Part shown: positions 54,408 to 64,000 of the stretch, one piece after another | Numbering within the stretch: the first letter of the stretch is position 1 | Layout: the number at the start of each line of letters is the position of its first letter | From: Dactylis glomerata | Taxonomy: Eukaryota; Streptophyta; Magnoliopsida; Poales; Poaceae | NCBI GenBank assembly: GCA_007115705.1 | Contig: QXEO01001118.1 | Location: 4,969,571 to 5,033,570, forward strand | Reading direction: 5' to 3' | Length of the DNA: 64,000 bases | The notes under the pieces: generated by a model | Told to the model about the DNA's origin: nothing | What the model saw: the letters and a program-made list of their open reading frames with translations, nothing else | Databases searched by the model: none | Position numbers and translations under genes: made by a program

Positions 54408-55036
54408 TGTTGCATCTAGGCTAGAACAAAAATGGTAGATTGGTTCTATACTTGACATATCTGAGAGAGAGAGAGGAAGATCAGAGAGAGAGAGGATAAC
54501 CTGCACCTTGGCTCGAGGAACTCGAGCCGGTGGCCATGGCGATGAGTGGTGGCGAGAACGTGAGTGTGTGGTGGCGGCGGTGCTTCCCGTGACTAGCGCT
54601 AGCCCTAGATCGGCTTGGGATATCGGTGGAGCGATAGGCAGCACGGTCAACCTCGTACTGTGCGCCCCGGCCCTCCACCTCTTTAGAGCAAGTACAATAA
54701 GGTACAGTCAGCAGGCTATAAGGATTTAAATACTATATTTATGCTGAGTTGGATGAGAGAGAAGAGGTGCTGGCTGTAAGATAAGAGCCAGCTGCAGCAC
54801 GTACTCCTAGGCACTTTGTGAGTGTGTCAAGTGTGCCATATATTTAAAAAGTAGTACTCTTCTATAGCTAACTATTATACATGTTGGCTATAAGCTAGCT
54901 ATAGATGACATGGCAAAGGCTTATAGCCAACAACTGACTCTACTATTGTCATTGCTCTTATATAGCGCTGCCACGGGGCCCACCAACCGATCAGGGCGCG
55001 AGATAGAGAGGAGATCGAGTCGTTGGACTCGTCTCT
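54408..55036 (-). repeat. 5' LTR of the Copia element, with MITE and terminal loss
   Basis: Matches 48241-48636 but contains a Tourist-like MITE (54686-54957) and lacks the last 17 bases (GTGAGATCAATCTAACA on the + strand) at its outer end, right up to the CCTCG duplication. Without the MITE and TSD it is about 354 bp. Confidence 0.88.
54686..54957. mobile_element. Tourist-like MITE in the Copia 5' LTR
   Basis: 272 bp flanked by TTA on both sides (54683-54685 and 54958-54960). Ends GAGCAAGTACAATA and (inverted) GAGCAATGACAATA. The sequence is absent from the other LTR, which reads straight through CTCTTTATATAGCG, proving the insertion. The TTA duplication fits PIF/Harbinger-derived Tourist MITEs. 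Confidence 0.93.
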
Positions 55037-55041
55037 CCTCG

Positions 55042-55344
55042 ATCCTGCGTCTCATCTCTCCCAATTCTCGTGCTTCTCCCCGCCGCTCAGAAGTGGAAGC
55101 GTTTTTAAGCTCGTGTCTCTGGAGGTGTGTGTGAGGCCCGGACTCTGAAAACACAGACACAGTGTTCGCAGAGCGCCGCAGCGGCTGTGGAAGGCGCGAA
55201 AGTTCTTTGACCCAAAGCAAGAACAAGAGTACAAGGACTTCCGCCGGTACTTTTAATTTTCTCAACTCTGTTCTTGCTTACCGTGAATCTTGGATGTTTT
55301 TTCTCTTGTTCACAATCCCGTGGTGTGGCAGGCAGTACGAGATC
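55042..55344 (+). other. 5' flank/UTR of the bHLH gene with a likely leader intron
   Basis: Sequence between the Copia target duplication and the start codon. A GT at 55247 (CGCCGGTACTTTT) and a polypyrimidine-AG at 55330-55331 suggest a leader intron of about 85 bp, with the coding exon starting 13 bases before the ATG. No clear TATA box remains here. Confidence 0.55.
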
Positions 55345-57442
55345 ATGGTGAAAGAGGAGGAGATCATGGCGGAGGCGGGAGGGAGAGGGTACATGGACAT
55401 GCTCGGCCTCGGAGAGGAGGCCATGGCCGACTACTTCCTCTGCCCATCGCCGTCCTCCTCCTACCTCTCCTCCGCGGCCGTCTCAACTACCACCAACGCC
55501 GGCACCCATGCCGCCGCCGCTTCTCCCACCTGCTCCTCGTACCTGCCCCCTCCGGCGGGGCCGTACCAGCACATCCTCAGCTTCGGCGGCCGGGCAGAGC
55601 AGCAGTACCCCGGCGGCGACATGTTCGGGGCGCTGCAGTACTACTACGCCGGCGGCGGTCACGCGGCCCCGGTGGCCGTCCCGCAGAAGTCCAGCCCGAC
55701 CACCGAGTGCTCCTCCTCCATCTCCTCCATGTCGTCCTCTCCCACGGCCACCGCCGTCTCGGCCGTGTCCGCCCCCAAGCCGCAGGCAGCCCCCAAGGTT
55801 TGGTTAATTCGCAAACTCTGTCACTCCGATTCCTTGTTGATGGTTTCCTTGCATTGTCGCATGTCGATTGGTGTGTTCTGAAGTGAATATGTTTTGTGGA
55901 TGGTCCTTAGTGAGAGTTCTATCAACGATTAACTATTATTTTGTTGAATGATTATCTAATTGGTTGTGTTGATGTTTGTTCAGAAGAAGGGATCGAGAAG
56001 CAGCGATCAGAGGAAGGCTGCTGCGCCTGCCGCCGCCGCTGGAAACAAGAGGCCCAGGGTCAGTGCTTCTACCACTGATTAACCAATAATCCACCGTGAA
56101 CAGTCTGATTTGGGACATGATTAGTGTCCGGTTCTTGTGCTCGATTAAGGAGCTCATCATCATCCGGTAAAAAAAAAGTTACCTAAACATTGTCTGTGGG
56201 GTGGCAGGTGAGGCGGGAGCGGCTGGGAGAGAGGATCCTGGCGCTGCAGCAGCTGGTTTCTCCGTTCGGCAAGGTAAGAAAGCGAAAAGGGCAAAAGCTT
56301 GTTCCTCTCCAGCTTTTTTCGCTTTTTGGCGATACGCTCTTTATCACCTCTCTCTGCTGTACGTACTTGCCTTGCCTGCCCATCCCTGTGCAACTTATGT
56401 AATTACCCGCGTTAAATTGTAAAACTAAGTAAAAAAACGATTTTGGTAAATTTCTGGATACAGTAAAAATAGGGTGGTCAAAGAACTACCATAGACTCAC
56501 ACAGAGACAAATTGTTAACATCAACTGATGACTGCTGCATACGTAGCTGAAGTAGTACATGATTTCTCCTTTTCTGCAAGCTTTGCGTCGATTATTGCTG
56601 ATGAGTAGGTAAAAGTACTGTAATTAAGCCAAGCCAGACTATGTGTCATTGAAGCTCCTGTCTCTCATCTTTTTGGCCTTTGACTGACGGGTGGATATAA
56701 ACTGCATGGACCCCCAAAAACCTACCTCTGCCGCTGCAGACCGACACGGCTTCCGTCCTGCACGAGGCGCTCGGCTACATACGCTTCCTGCACGACCAGG
56801 TTCAGGTACGTATACATATATACATACGTACGTACGTACGTACTCGCTGCTGCTGGTACCTACTACACCCGTATAATCATTACTCAGTGCGACCCAGTAC
56901 AGTCCAGTATACTCCGACAGTTTTGTTGCTACGGTAGGCCTCCAGCCTCCAGGCCGTAGCTTGTACGCGTACCGCAATGCTGACTCTGTACCGGCCCGCC
57001 GGCCGGTCGCCTTTTTTGGTGCCAGGTACTGAGCTCGCCGTACATGCAGCGCCTGCCGCCCTCTGCGCCGCGCGCCCCGGTACGTAATCGCCCGATCGCG
57101 CTGCCGTGCTGCCGGCGCCATTAGATTTTGCAGCAGAGCTCTCCCTATGTGCCGTCGCTGTCGAGTTGCTACTGCGTCGTAATCTGACGACGATCTGGTC
57201 TTGCGATCGATGTGTGGCAGGAGGAGGCACGGGCGCCGCTGAGCGACCTCAGGAGCCGGGGGCTGTGCCTGGTGCCGGTCGCCTGCACCGACCACGTCCC
57301 CGGCGGCGGCGGCGGCAACGGCGCCGACGTCTGGTCGTCGGTGGCGGCGATGGCGCTGGCGGCGGAGCAGCAGGAGGAGGACGGCAAGGCGGCTTCCGCC
57401 GCGGCGCTGCGCGGCGATCGTCATCCCCGGCAACTGGCCTAG
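55345..57442 (+). CDS. bHLH transcription factor (bHLH68/112/123-like), six exons
   Basis: Coding exons: 55345-55797, 55984-56058, 56208-56273, 56740-56805, 57026-57079, 57221-57442. All introns are GT-AG and phase 0, giving 311 residues. The N-terminal 150 residues are Gly/Ala/Ser/Tyr-rich. Exon 2 ends in the basic KRPR. Exons 3 and 4 encode the bHLH: VRRERLGERILALQQLVSPF, then TDTASVLHEALGYIRFLHDQ, followed by LSSPYMQRLP and RSRGLCLVPVACT, hallmarks of the plant atypical-basic bHLH68/110/112/114/123 group. These are nuclear, dimerising regulators, several linked to stress, root or light responses; the exact target is unknown. The basic region lacks the classical H-E-R pattern, so E-box binding may be altered. 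A Copia element lies about 310 bp upstream. An in-frame GTG at 55162 exists but ATG 55345 is preferred. Intron 4 has an (ACGT)n tract near 56825. Confidence 0.93.
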
Positions 57443-58194
57443 CTAGCTGACTGCACTTTGTACGCTCTGCGCTGATGTACACCTTGGTCAGGGTTTTAGA
57501 ACTGAATTAGACGAGCGTCCTTAGGGTTAATCAGCTCGCCAGCGTTAGAACTCCATGGGCGTTTTGTTCTTCTTCTTGGAGCGGCTTGCACAGCAGGACT
57601 GGAAGGGAATCCGATGTTTTTGTAAAGTCATGTACTCCTAGCTAGCAATGGTCTACTCCGAGTATCTGGCTTGGCCATCGAAAGGCTAAAACGTGATGTG
57701 GTCGAGATGCTCGGACACGATTGCATGAATGTCTATGTTCTGCCACGAAAAGGCATTGATCTTGACAAACGGATTAGTATTTGATGATGGCGGCAGGGAG
57801 CAGAGCGGAGGGACGGTCTTCGGTTTCCGAGCTTAATTTGTTTGATTTGACTAGGGGTCTCGCCGTCTAGGGGATGCTACGACTACTGTGTCTCTGGTGA
57901 TGCTAGGGAGCCGTGCGGCGACAGGCTCCGGTATCCGTGGTCTGAGCATCGGGGATACGTTCCGTCAGATTTAGAGATGCCGTGTCTTGTTCTTCGTATC
58001 GGGTTTTGCTATCCTTGAAACCCGGAACTTTGCACAGTGTGCTGCCATAATTTCTGCGTTCTTTTTTCTCTGGCTTGATTTTACTTTTTCTGTTAAAGTC
58101 GTAAGTTTAATCAAACTTATAGCAAAATATTTCAACTTCTAGAATACAAAATAAATATTATTAGAATTATAATAAAATGTACTTTCATATTATA
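57443..58194 (+). other. 3' flank of the bHLH gene
   Basis: Probable 3' UTR followed by intergenic sequence. No further gene or repeat recognised. Confidence 0.5.
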
Positions 58195-58292
58195 TACTTC
58201 CTTCGACTCATATTAACTTTCTCAAATACGGATGTATCTATAGTGCTAGAGATATCCGTATTTGCAAAAGTTAATATGGGTCAGAGAGAGGG
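58195..58292. mobile_element. Stowaway-like MITE
   Basis: Ends TACTTCCTTCGACTCATATT and (right) AATATGGGTCAGAGAGAGG form an inverted repeat. The interior (ATACGGATGTATCT ... AGATATCCGTAT) is also palindromic. Confidence 0.78.
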
Positions 58293-58303
58293 AAAACCTC
58301 AAG

Positions 58304-58714
58304 TGTAGCCCGGGCTACATATAGGCTGGTTTTTTTTTTCAAATTTGAAAACTTCAACTTTTAAAGTTTCAAAAAAATTCGAAAAAAATCATGGACGTAG
58401 ACAATGTTGGATTCAATCAGTATGCAAATTTTCAGATTGAATTTCGTTGTATTTTGCCCTCAGTAAAAATAACAAAAACTCAGAAGATGACAAAACCTAG
58501 ATCTTAGTATATTGTTCATCACTGTTCACTAAGAACGAAATCAAGATTTGTTATTTTTGCTGAGTCCAAAATACAACGTATTTCATTCTAAAAATTTACA
58601 CACTTGTAGATCACAATATTGTCTACATCCTCATTTTTTTTCAATTTTTTTTGAAATGTCAAAATTGAAATTTTCTGAAGTTTCAAAAACGGTCTACATG
58701 CAGCCCGAGCTACA
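58304..58714. mobile_element. Foldback element with about 195-bp arms
   Basis: The left end TGTAGCCCGGGCTACAT and the right end (inverted TGTAGCTCGGGCTGCAT) continue as inverted similarity nearly to the centre at about 58505. Shared blocks include ATGTAGACAAT-like, AAATACGTTGTATTTTG-like and AAATCTTGATTTCGTTC-like segments. Non-coding. I could not fix a target duplication. Possibly a Mutator-derived MITE. Confidence 0.75.
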
Positions 58715-58771
58715 AAAGTCCACTCTCTCGGAGAGAGTACATTTGATTTGGTGGATGTCAATATTATTTGC

Positions 58772-58852
58772 TACTCCCTCCGTCCCGAAATGTAAGCCTT
58801 TTTAGAGAGCTAAGTTAGCTCTCTAAAAATGTTTATATTTTGGGACAGAGTA
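58772..58852. mobile_element. Short Stowaway MITE
   Basis: 81 bp bounded by TA: TACTCCCTCCGTCCCGAAAT at the left, ATTTTGGGACAGAGTA at the right, with an internal AGAGAGCTAAGTTAGCTCTCT hairpin. Confidence 0.88.
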
Positions 58853-58932
58853 ATATTTAGTTGGTAAAAATTTATAAGGTTTGAATCTGGCTAAATTTAT
58901 ACACAATATATTTTGGGACATACGGAGTGGTA
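58853..58932. repeat. Right half of a Mariner-type MITE
   Basis: AATTTATAAGG, ACACAATATATTTTGGGACA and CGGAGTGG match the right half of the MITE at 29105-29336. The left half is not seen. Confidence 0.55.
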
Positions 58933-59119
58933 AACTGGCAATGCAATTCATGCTACGTGACAATTCCTTGGAGGGTGGTTGCACAACACAACTGATAATC
59001 TTGAGGAAAGAAAAAACTTCAGTTTTCATCAATCATGATTAGCTCGAAGCCTTTGCAAAGGTACGTCCATTGACAAGCACGGTACTGAGTGTAAGAGCTA
59101 GACCAATGCATAGAATGAG

Positions 59120-61670
59120 CATTTTGTGTGGGAGGAGGAAATCAAATGGTACCAGCGGTTCAAAGCTCAGTTCATTCTTGAAGGAGTTTCTAATATAATT
59201 TACTTTTATAATGTGCGAAATAGCACTCACTTGAAGAAACTTATTCATTCGCTTGAACAAGATGAGAGCACGGTCAAACGCTATGAACAACTGAAATCCT
59301 ATATCACAAATTGTTACATATTTGTTTGGGACACCAAAGGAACCTTTTTTTTTCTCTAAATGACTCCTGAATAGAAGACACTTTTTAGATGAGGATAACA
59401 CTTTTCTTATTTCACCTTTTATTCAGGAAGAAGAAAACAATTTTCCAAATGGAAAAGGCCCCAGACCGGGATGGTTTTCTAGCTGAGTTCTATCAAAACT
59501 TTTCGAAAGATACTAAGTCGATCATGCCTTCCAGATTTGTTTGGCTTTCTTCACACGAGACTATAGGACTTGTTTCGTCTAAATTTTGGTGAGATATTTT
59601 TGTGATTTAGATTAACATGGAAAGGATCCAACAATGTTGGCTGATATGTTTACTTAATGTTAGCTCCAAACAAATTATGAAGACTGTGACCATTAGACTG
59701 AATGTGGCAGCTAACCATGTCGTTTGCCCTACGTAGATAACCATAATTCAAGGAAGAAACATGCCAAATTAATAGGGTGGTCATCCTACATGAAATCGGT
59801 TCATGAATTGCACCGAAAAAAATTAATTGGGGTGATATTTAAAATTGACTTTGAAAAGGCAAATGACAAGGTCAAATGTTTTTTTGATATACTTGAAGAC
59901 CGAAAGGTTTCACATAAGAGTGACGTGCTTTGATCCATATGTTTTTCCACTAAAGGGCAGTGTGGCCATCAAAATCAATGATGACATGGGTCATCACTTT
60001 CAAACATCAAAATGAATAAGAAAAGGGGATCCGTTATCTCCCGTGGTATTTATTATAGTGGCTGATATGTTGGATATTATGATTGAGCGTGCAAAACTCG
60101 ATGGTCAAATCAGTATGACGATGAAACAAGAGTCAGTGGATCAACATTTTGAAAAGCTAAGAACTTGAAATTAATTTTGACGGTGTTTGAGCAAGTTTGT
60201 GAACTTAAGATTAATTTTCATAAGAGTGAATTTGTTTTGTTTCTGGGAAAAACTTGGCTGCTCTGTATGCCATATATTTTGGTCTGAGAAAGGATAATTT
60301 CTTATAAGGAATTTTTGTATTCCAGACTAGGAAATGCCAAATGTAAAGATGTTGAAGATCATATGCAGAAAAGGTAAGCCGCTGCAAAGGAAACTGTTAT
60401 CTCTTAGTGGAAGATTGGTTCTCATTAGGTACTAAGTAACATGGTACTATATACAATATCTTTCTCCCTATTCCCCAAACGAGTTATGCTAGATTGGATT
60501 ACTTCCAGTCAAGATTCTTTTTAGAAAGGTGACAGTGAGTAGAAAAAATATCGACTGGCTAAATGGAATGTGCTTTTGCCGTCCAAAAGATCATGAGACT
60601 CAGTGTTCATGACATTCAGATTTAAAACACACCTCGGAAAAATGACTTCTTTAATTACTTACTAAGGATTGGATCTGCCAAGCTCTCCCAAAACAAAAGT
60701 GTACAAGGTTAGAAGGCATTGTCATAGGTTTACTTGTAACTAGGACACTCTCACTACTAGGCCGATCTAATGGAAATAAAGAAATATTTTTCCTCTTTGG
60801 ATAATTTACTATTAAATATTTCTAGGAAATCTGGTTCTAGGAGGATAAATGCCTAGAGAATCCACACTGTAGAAATAATATCCAGCTTTATATAATATTA
60901 TTTATCATAAGAGCGATACCCTTGCTATGTTTTGGAGACATCTCCACCGAGTGTGACGTTCAGATGAGATTTAATTGGTCAAAGGTTTGAGACATAGAAC
61001 ACTCTAGGGCCGTCGGCAGTGGTCCCATTGTTGCAAGGGACAATTTGTTTTGAAAGATGCATGATAATGGTAAATTCTTAGTTGGTTCTATGTGTGGCAA
61101 TTATTTATTCAGGAGTGTAAGTTGATTTTAATAAGAAAATCTGGAAAATGAAGGTATGGCTAAAAATATTTTTTCGCATGTTACCTGCACAAAGGTGTAA
61201 TCCTTACAAAGGAGAACCTTGTGAAATGCAATGGAATTGCAGTTCGAAGTGTGTTTTTTTGTCACCCTGACCTGACAATCAAGCATTTAGTAATACTTAC
61301 CAAGGATAAATGCAATGGAACGACAGTTCTCCCGTTCTATATGGCGAGTCCTCTAACTAACTTCTAACCTATATCCGCCATGTAGTGTTTTTAATATTTT
61401 GGTAACTGCTTACATAAACTAATCACAAGTTTAGAATTTTTATTATGGTGGTAACTGTTGTCGTAATATGTCTAAATTGGCTACGCAGAAATGATATAAT
61501 TTTTAATAGTAATATATGTTCTCCTTTTGTGGATTATCTTTCAGTGTATCAATTTTCTTTGTTTATGGTCGTCTCTATAACGGGTGGAGAAGCTGTGTAC
61601 AAAGTTGGAGGGAGTTGTGATGGATATTTTTACCTAGATGACAGCGTAATCTACGGATCAGTCCTCTAAT
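59120..61670 (+). pseudogene. Degraded L1-type LINE ORF2
   Basis: Scattered LINE ORF2 segments in order on the + strand: EEEIKWYQRFKAQFILEG (about 59129), IFQMEKAPDRDGFLAEFYQN with the KAP.PDGF RT block (about 59438), LHRKKLIGVIFKIDFEKAND (about 59810), the KGDPLSPVVFIIVADML RT block (about 60024), the LSGRLVLIRY and RLAKWN-like post-RT segment (about 60400-60575), and ICLNWLRRNDIIFN near the end (about 61465). Many frameshifts and stops separate them. It has no target-primed end I can define. Old and inactive. Confidence 0.82.
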
Positions 61671-61779
61671 TTCTTAGGCGTTATACGATCTTTATATGAT
61701 GCTTGCACTATGCCTTTTTGTTTATGTTTTGCTGGTTGAGATTATGTGTATCCTAACTATGTAGAGGCAGGTGTATTCT

Positions 61780-62199
61780 TTTTTTTGCGAATCAGGAACT
61801 TCATTTATTAATCACATAGGTTACAATTGTCCAATAGGATATCTTCTAAGAAGGTAGGAATAAAGTTTATCCTTAAGCACCTTCTCCTAGCAGCACTAGC
61901 CCGATGAGCACAAGAATGGGATGCTTTATTAGCAAGCCTATTAATATAGATAATATAGAAGCTAGCAAACCCCCACTAAGTTCCTTTATTTCTTGATCAA
62001 TGCTAGTAATAATCGATCTACTAGCTCTAGGATCCTGCATCAGCTTGACAACAGCCTGAGCGTCCGTCGTTGTGATCACATGTTGAAAATCCATTTCCAC
62101 TGCCAGCTGGACACCAACTTGGACAGCCTCCACCTCCATGATAAGAGCCCACGACCCATTGTCACACCACAATGCTTGAGCTTTTATCATTTTCATATG
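61780..62199 (-). pseudogene. 5'-truncated LINE with RNase H domain, opposite strand
   Basis: A minus-strand frame (62196-61873) reads as a plant RVT_3/RNase H-like domain: EVEAVQVGVQLAVEMDFQHV, ITTTDAQAVVKLM, EIKELSGG. Downstream on the same strand, AATAAATGAAGTTCCTGATT is followed by GCAAAAAAAAG (61780-61815), the usual grass LINE 3' tail. This is the 3' end of a second LINE in the opposite direction to the one at 59120. Confidence 0.7.
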
Positions 62200-62451
62200 G
62201 TAGTCACGAATGATGCAACTAGTAGTACTTTCATTTGTTCTTGTACTTTGTTATTGATTGTTGAATATCTTTGTAGTGAACAAGAAGTACCACTTCATAT
62301 CTCATTTGCTTGTTGCTATTTATTAATGTTTCATTCATTGATCTTATGTACTAATACTTGCTATATTCAATCAAACAATAAACTTCAAAGACCATGTTTA
62401 GTTTTATCACATTCATACTCGAGGACAAGCATGGGTTAAGCTTGGGTATAT
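62200..62451 (+). other. 3' interior fragment of a Gypsy element
   Basis: Ends in ACTCGAGGACAAGC and TTAAGCTTGGGTATA just before the LTR, resembling the polypurine region of the Gypsy at 30-47 kb (ACTCGAGGACGAGC ... TTAAGCTTGGGGATGC). The left boundary is uncertain. Confidence 0.55.
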
Positions 62452-63312
62452 TGATGCATGTAAAATGCATGCATGTTATTTTTAGTTTATTAGGTCATAT
62501 TTTTATTATTTATCAAGTTTATTATATTTATTGGGACTAACCTACTAATAGTTGCAAAAGTGCATAAATTCTTGTTCTACACTTTGTTGTGTTGGAATTT
62601 GCACAAATATGTAAAGTCCCCCTCAATTTAGTGAAATTCGGAGTTTCCTAAAATCTGTCTCTGCAGAAAAGATTTAGAAGATTCCCAATTTCTGACTCGA
62701 AGACGATGTCTAATGGAATGATGTTCAGACATGAAAGTTGCTGGAAATTTTCTTTTGATGTTGATTGATATAAAATGTGTTCAAAATGGATGTCGGAGGT
62801 GTCAAATAGACCCCGATTTCTGAAGGGTGCAGCTGTAGTTTTGGGATTCCAAAACTATCACTAGGGTGTGTAGTAGTTCATTTACTTGACTACTCCGATT
62901 AATGGCTCCATCTATAAGAAATAATAGTTCTATAAAAGAGTTATGTTTTATGCATCTAGCTAGTATAAGATAATTTTTGCTTCACTAATTGTGTCAACCA
63001 AAACAAATGAAATAGCAATTTGCCAGAACAGTTGCTCCCAAGAGTGACCCTCTTTTCACTTTTCTTGCTTTACTTGACTTGCTTTTATTTTACTTGCATT
63101 AGATAGTTTACTTTCCGTTTTTACTTTCAACACTCTTTAGTTTTCTAGTTAAAAGCACCTTACACCTTGTAGTTCATTGTATTGCATAAAAGACCATATA
63201 AATAGATTATAGGGCTTTAGAGAATAGATAGTTACCTTCAGCTTCTCATGGGTTTAACACTCAATACTTATCAAATTATGCTACAGTGATTCTGTGCTCT
63301 TGGGGATTACCA
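62452..63312 (+). repeat. Gypsy LTR (element continues past the window)
   Basis: Begins TGATGCATGTAAAATGC after a polypurine-like tract and ends GGGGATTACCA, about 860 bp. A primer-site relative, TAGCGCCATTGCTGGTGAG, lies at 63323-63341, ten bases inside, with the spacing seen in the other Gypsy element. Confidence 0.65.
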
Positions 63313-63322
63313 AGTATTTTTC

Positions 63323-63341
63323 TAGCGCCATTGCTGGTGAG
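63323..63341 (+). other. Diverged Gypsy primer binding site
   Basis: TAGCGCCATTGCTGGTGAG compared with TGGCGCCGTTGCCGGGGAG at 43725-43742 (minus). The differences are mostly transitions. Confidence 0.65.
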
Positions 63342-63705
63342 CGCAACACTAAGCTTATATTTTCTTGTTTGCATTGCATTTAGTTTACTTATAGCAACTA
63401 ACAAATAAAATTAAAAACCCAAAAATTAGATAATTTAAGATGGTTAAAAATATGGGGATACTATGTTTCTCAAACATGTTAAAAGCTTGAATATTACCTG
63501 GTGTACTGATTTTTTGAATGCAAGAAAACATGTTAAAAGTGCCAAGGAAGAACAAAAGAAGGAGGAAGAGGATGACAAAAGCTTAATCTTGGGGATGCCC
63601 TTGCATCCCAAATAAAAGAAGATAGAAGAGCAAGAAGAACAAGTGGAGGAATAATGGAGTAGCTACCCATCTTCTAGTCCCAACAATGGTAACACACAAA
63701 TTCCT
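63342..63705 (+). other. Leader of the terminal Gypsy element
   Basis: Runs from primer site to ORF. A Glu/Lys/Gln-rich open segment (about 63600-63655) ends at TAA near 63654 in the ORF's frame, so the upstream coding part looks broken. Confidence 0.5.
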
Positions 63706-64000
63706 ATGAACACCCCTTCTTATACTATTGACGATGATCCTCTATGTGATATAATTGTGTCTAATATATGGGAGGATGAAAATGATCTAGTTGAGCTAAA
63801 TGATCCATTATGCTCGTTGGATGACTTGTATTTATGTGGTGATTCTATTCACAAGTATGATGTTGAGTTTACTTTTGATGCTTGCAAATATTTTGAAAGA
63901 GGAAGCGATAAGTGCTCTCTTTATGCTTTCATGCTATTTAAAATGCAAGATACTGATCATTATATGCTTTGGTTATCACAAAGTTGTTGCTATTATTTCA
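63706..64000 (+). CDS. Orphan Gypsy ORF fragment, cut by window end
   Basis: Open from ATG 63706 (MNTPSYTIDDDPLCD) to the end of the window, 98 codons. It contains HKYDVEFTFDACKYFERGSD, which matches the IYIVEFVHDATKNYYKRGKY motif of the orphan ORF at 42575-43546: VEF, DA, a K, Y/F and RG at like spacing, then Cys. The shared motif and shared position after a Gypsy primer site suggest one ORF family. The start is uncertain, because the frame is also open for some codons upstream to a stop at about 63654. Confidence 0.5.
   Translation, partial: MNTPSYTIDDDPLCDIIVSNIWEDENDLVELNDPLCSLDDLYLCGDSIHKYDVEFTFDACKYFERGSDKCSLYAFMLFKMQDTDHYMLWLSQSCCYYF

Larger units (their letters stand above)
48241..55036 (-). 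mobile_element. Copia retrotransposon upstream of the bHLH gene
   Basis: Minus-strand element about 6.8 kb long, including a 272-bp MITE. LTRs at 54408-55036 (5') and 48241-48636 (3'), primer site TGGTATCAGAGC (54406-54395), polypurine tract AAGGGGGAGAA before the 3' LTR. CCTCG lies outside both ends (48236-48240 and 55037-55041). The polyprotein is open apart from one frameshift. A 1.37-kb, partly GC-rich leader separates primer site and gag. Confidence 0.92.

Noticed and set aside
59039..59119. Minus-strand peptide ending MLILCIGLALTLSTVLVNG, resembling a signal peptide
   Set aside because: Only about 27 residues before a stop and no downstream mature protein found; it overlaps the LINE start and could be chance. 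A remnant first exon of a small secreted protein gene cannot be excluded.

Overview
The window looks like a repeat-rich nuclear segment of a Pooideae (cool-season) grass, probably Triticeae-like. The evidence is deeply nested LTR retrotransposons, many Stowaway/Mariner-type MITEs (CTCCCTCCGTCCC ends), Sirevirus and Tat-type elements, and a Gypsy LTR starting TGATACGTCTCC. I recognise one ordinary host gene, a six-coding-exon bHLH transcription factor at 55345-57442 (+). I saw no rRNA, tRNA or CRISPR.

Layout. 1-4162: AT-rich sequence with no recognisable gene, a direct repeat and a MITE. 4163-5275: a TIR DNA element with a 30-bp tandem repeat. 5280-26241: a decayed Tat-type Gypsy element (TSD CGTAG) with an antisense AT-hook/B3 gene near its 3' LTR. 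Its protease region is split by a younger, apparently intact Sirevirus-type Copia element at 7912-20037 (minus strand, TSD CCAGG), whose 1.33-kb LTRs differ only in a poly-G tract as far as I can see. 26242-29104: old LINE and MITE debris.

29105-47812 is a four-level nest. A MITE is split by a short-LTR element (29337-47802, 160-bp LTRs, TSD AAAGG). That element holds a partly duplicated non-autonomous Gypsy element (30448-47143, minus strand). That in turn holds a 7.6-kb Mutator-like element (34226-41823, about 210-bp TIRs, 9-bp TSD TAAAAATAT) with a broken MURA-type transposase and a second, convergent gene.

48241-55036 is a Copia element (minus strand) with one polyprotein frameshift and a Tourist-like MITE in its 5' LTR. 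It lies about 310 bp upstream of the bHLH start codon. Removing the insertions suggests that 47813-48240 and the sequence before 29337 were once the proximal promoter of the bHLH gene. After the gene come more MITEs, a foldback element, a degraded L1-type LINE (59120-61670), an opposite-strand LINE RNase H fragment, and the start of a Gypsy element running off the window. Its first ORF appears related to the orphan ORF of the Gypsy element at 30-47 kb.

The most unusual items are the antisense B3/AT-hook gene with its own TATA box, the CCGGAG-W-CTCCGG palindrome family spread through LTRs, untranslated regions, gag and pol of the Sirevirus, the orphan membrane-segment ORF of the Gypsy families, and the two-gene MULE.
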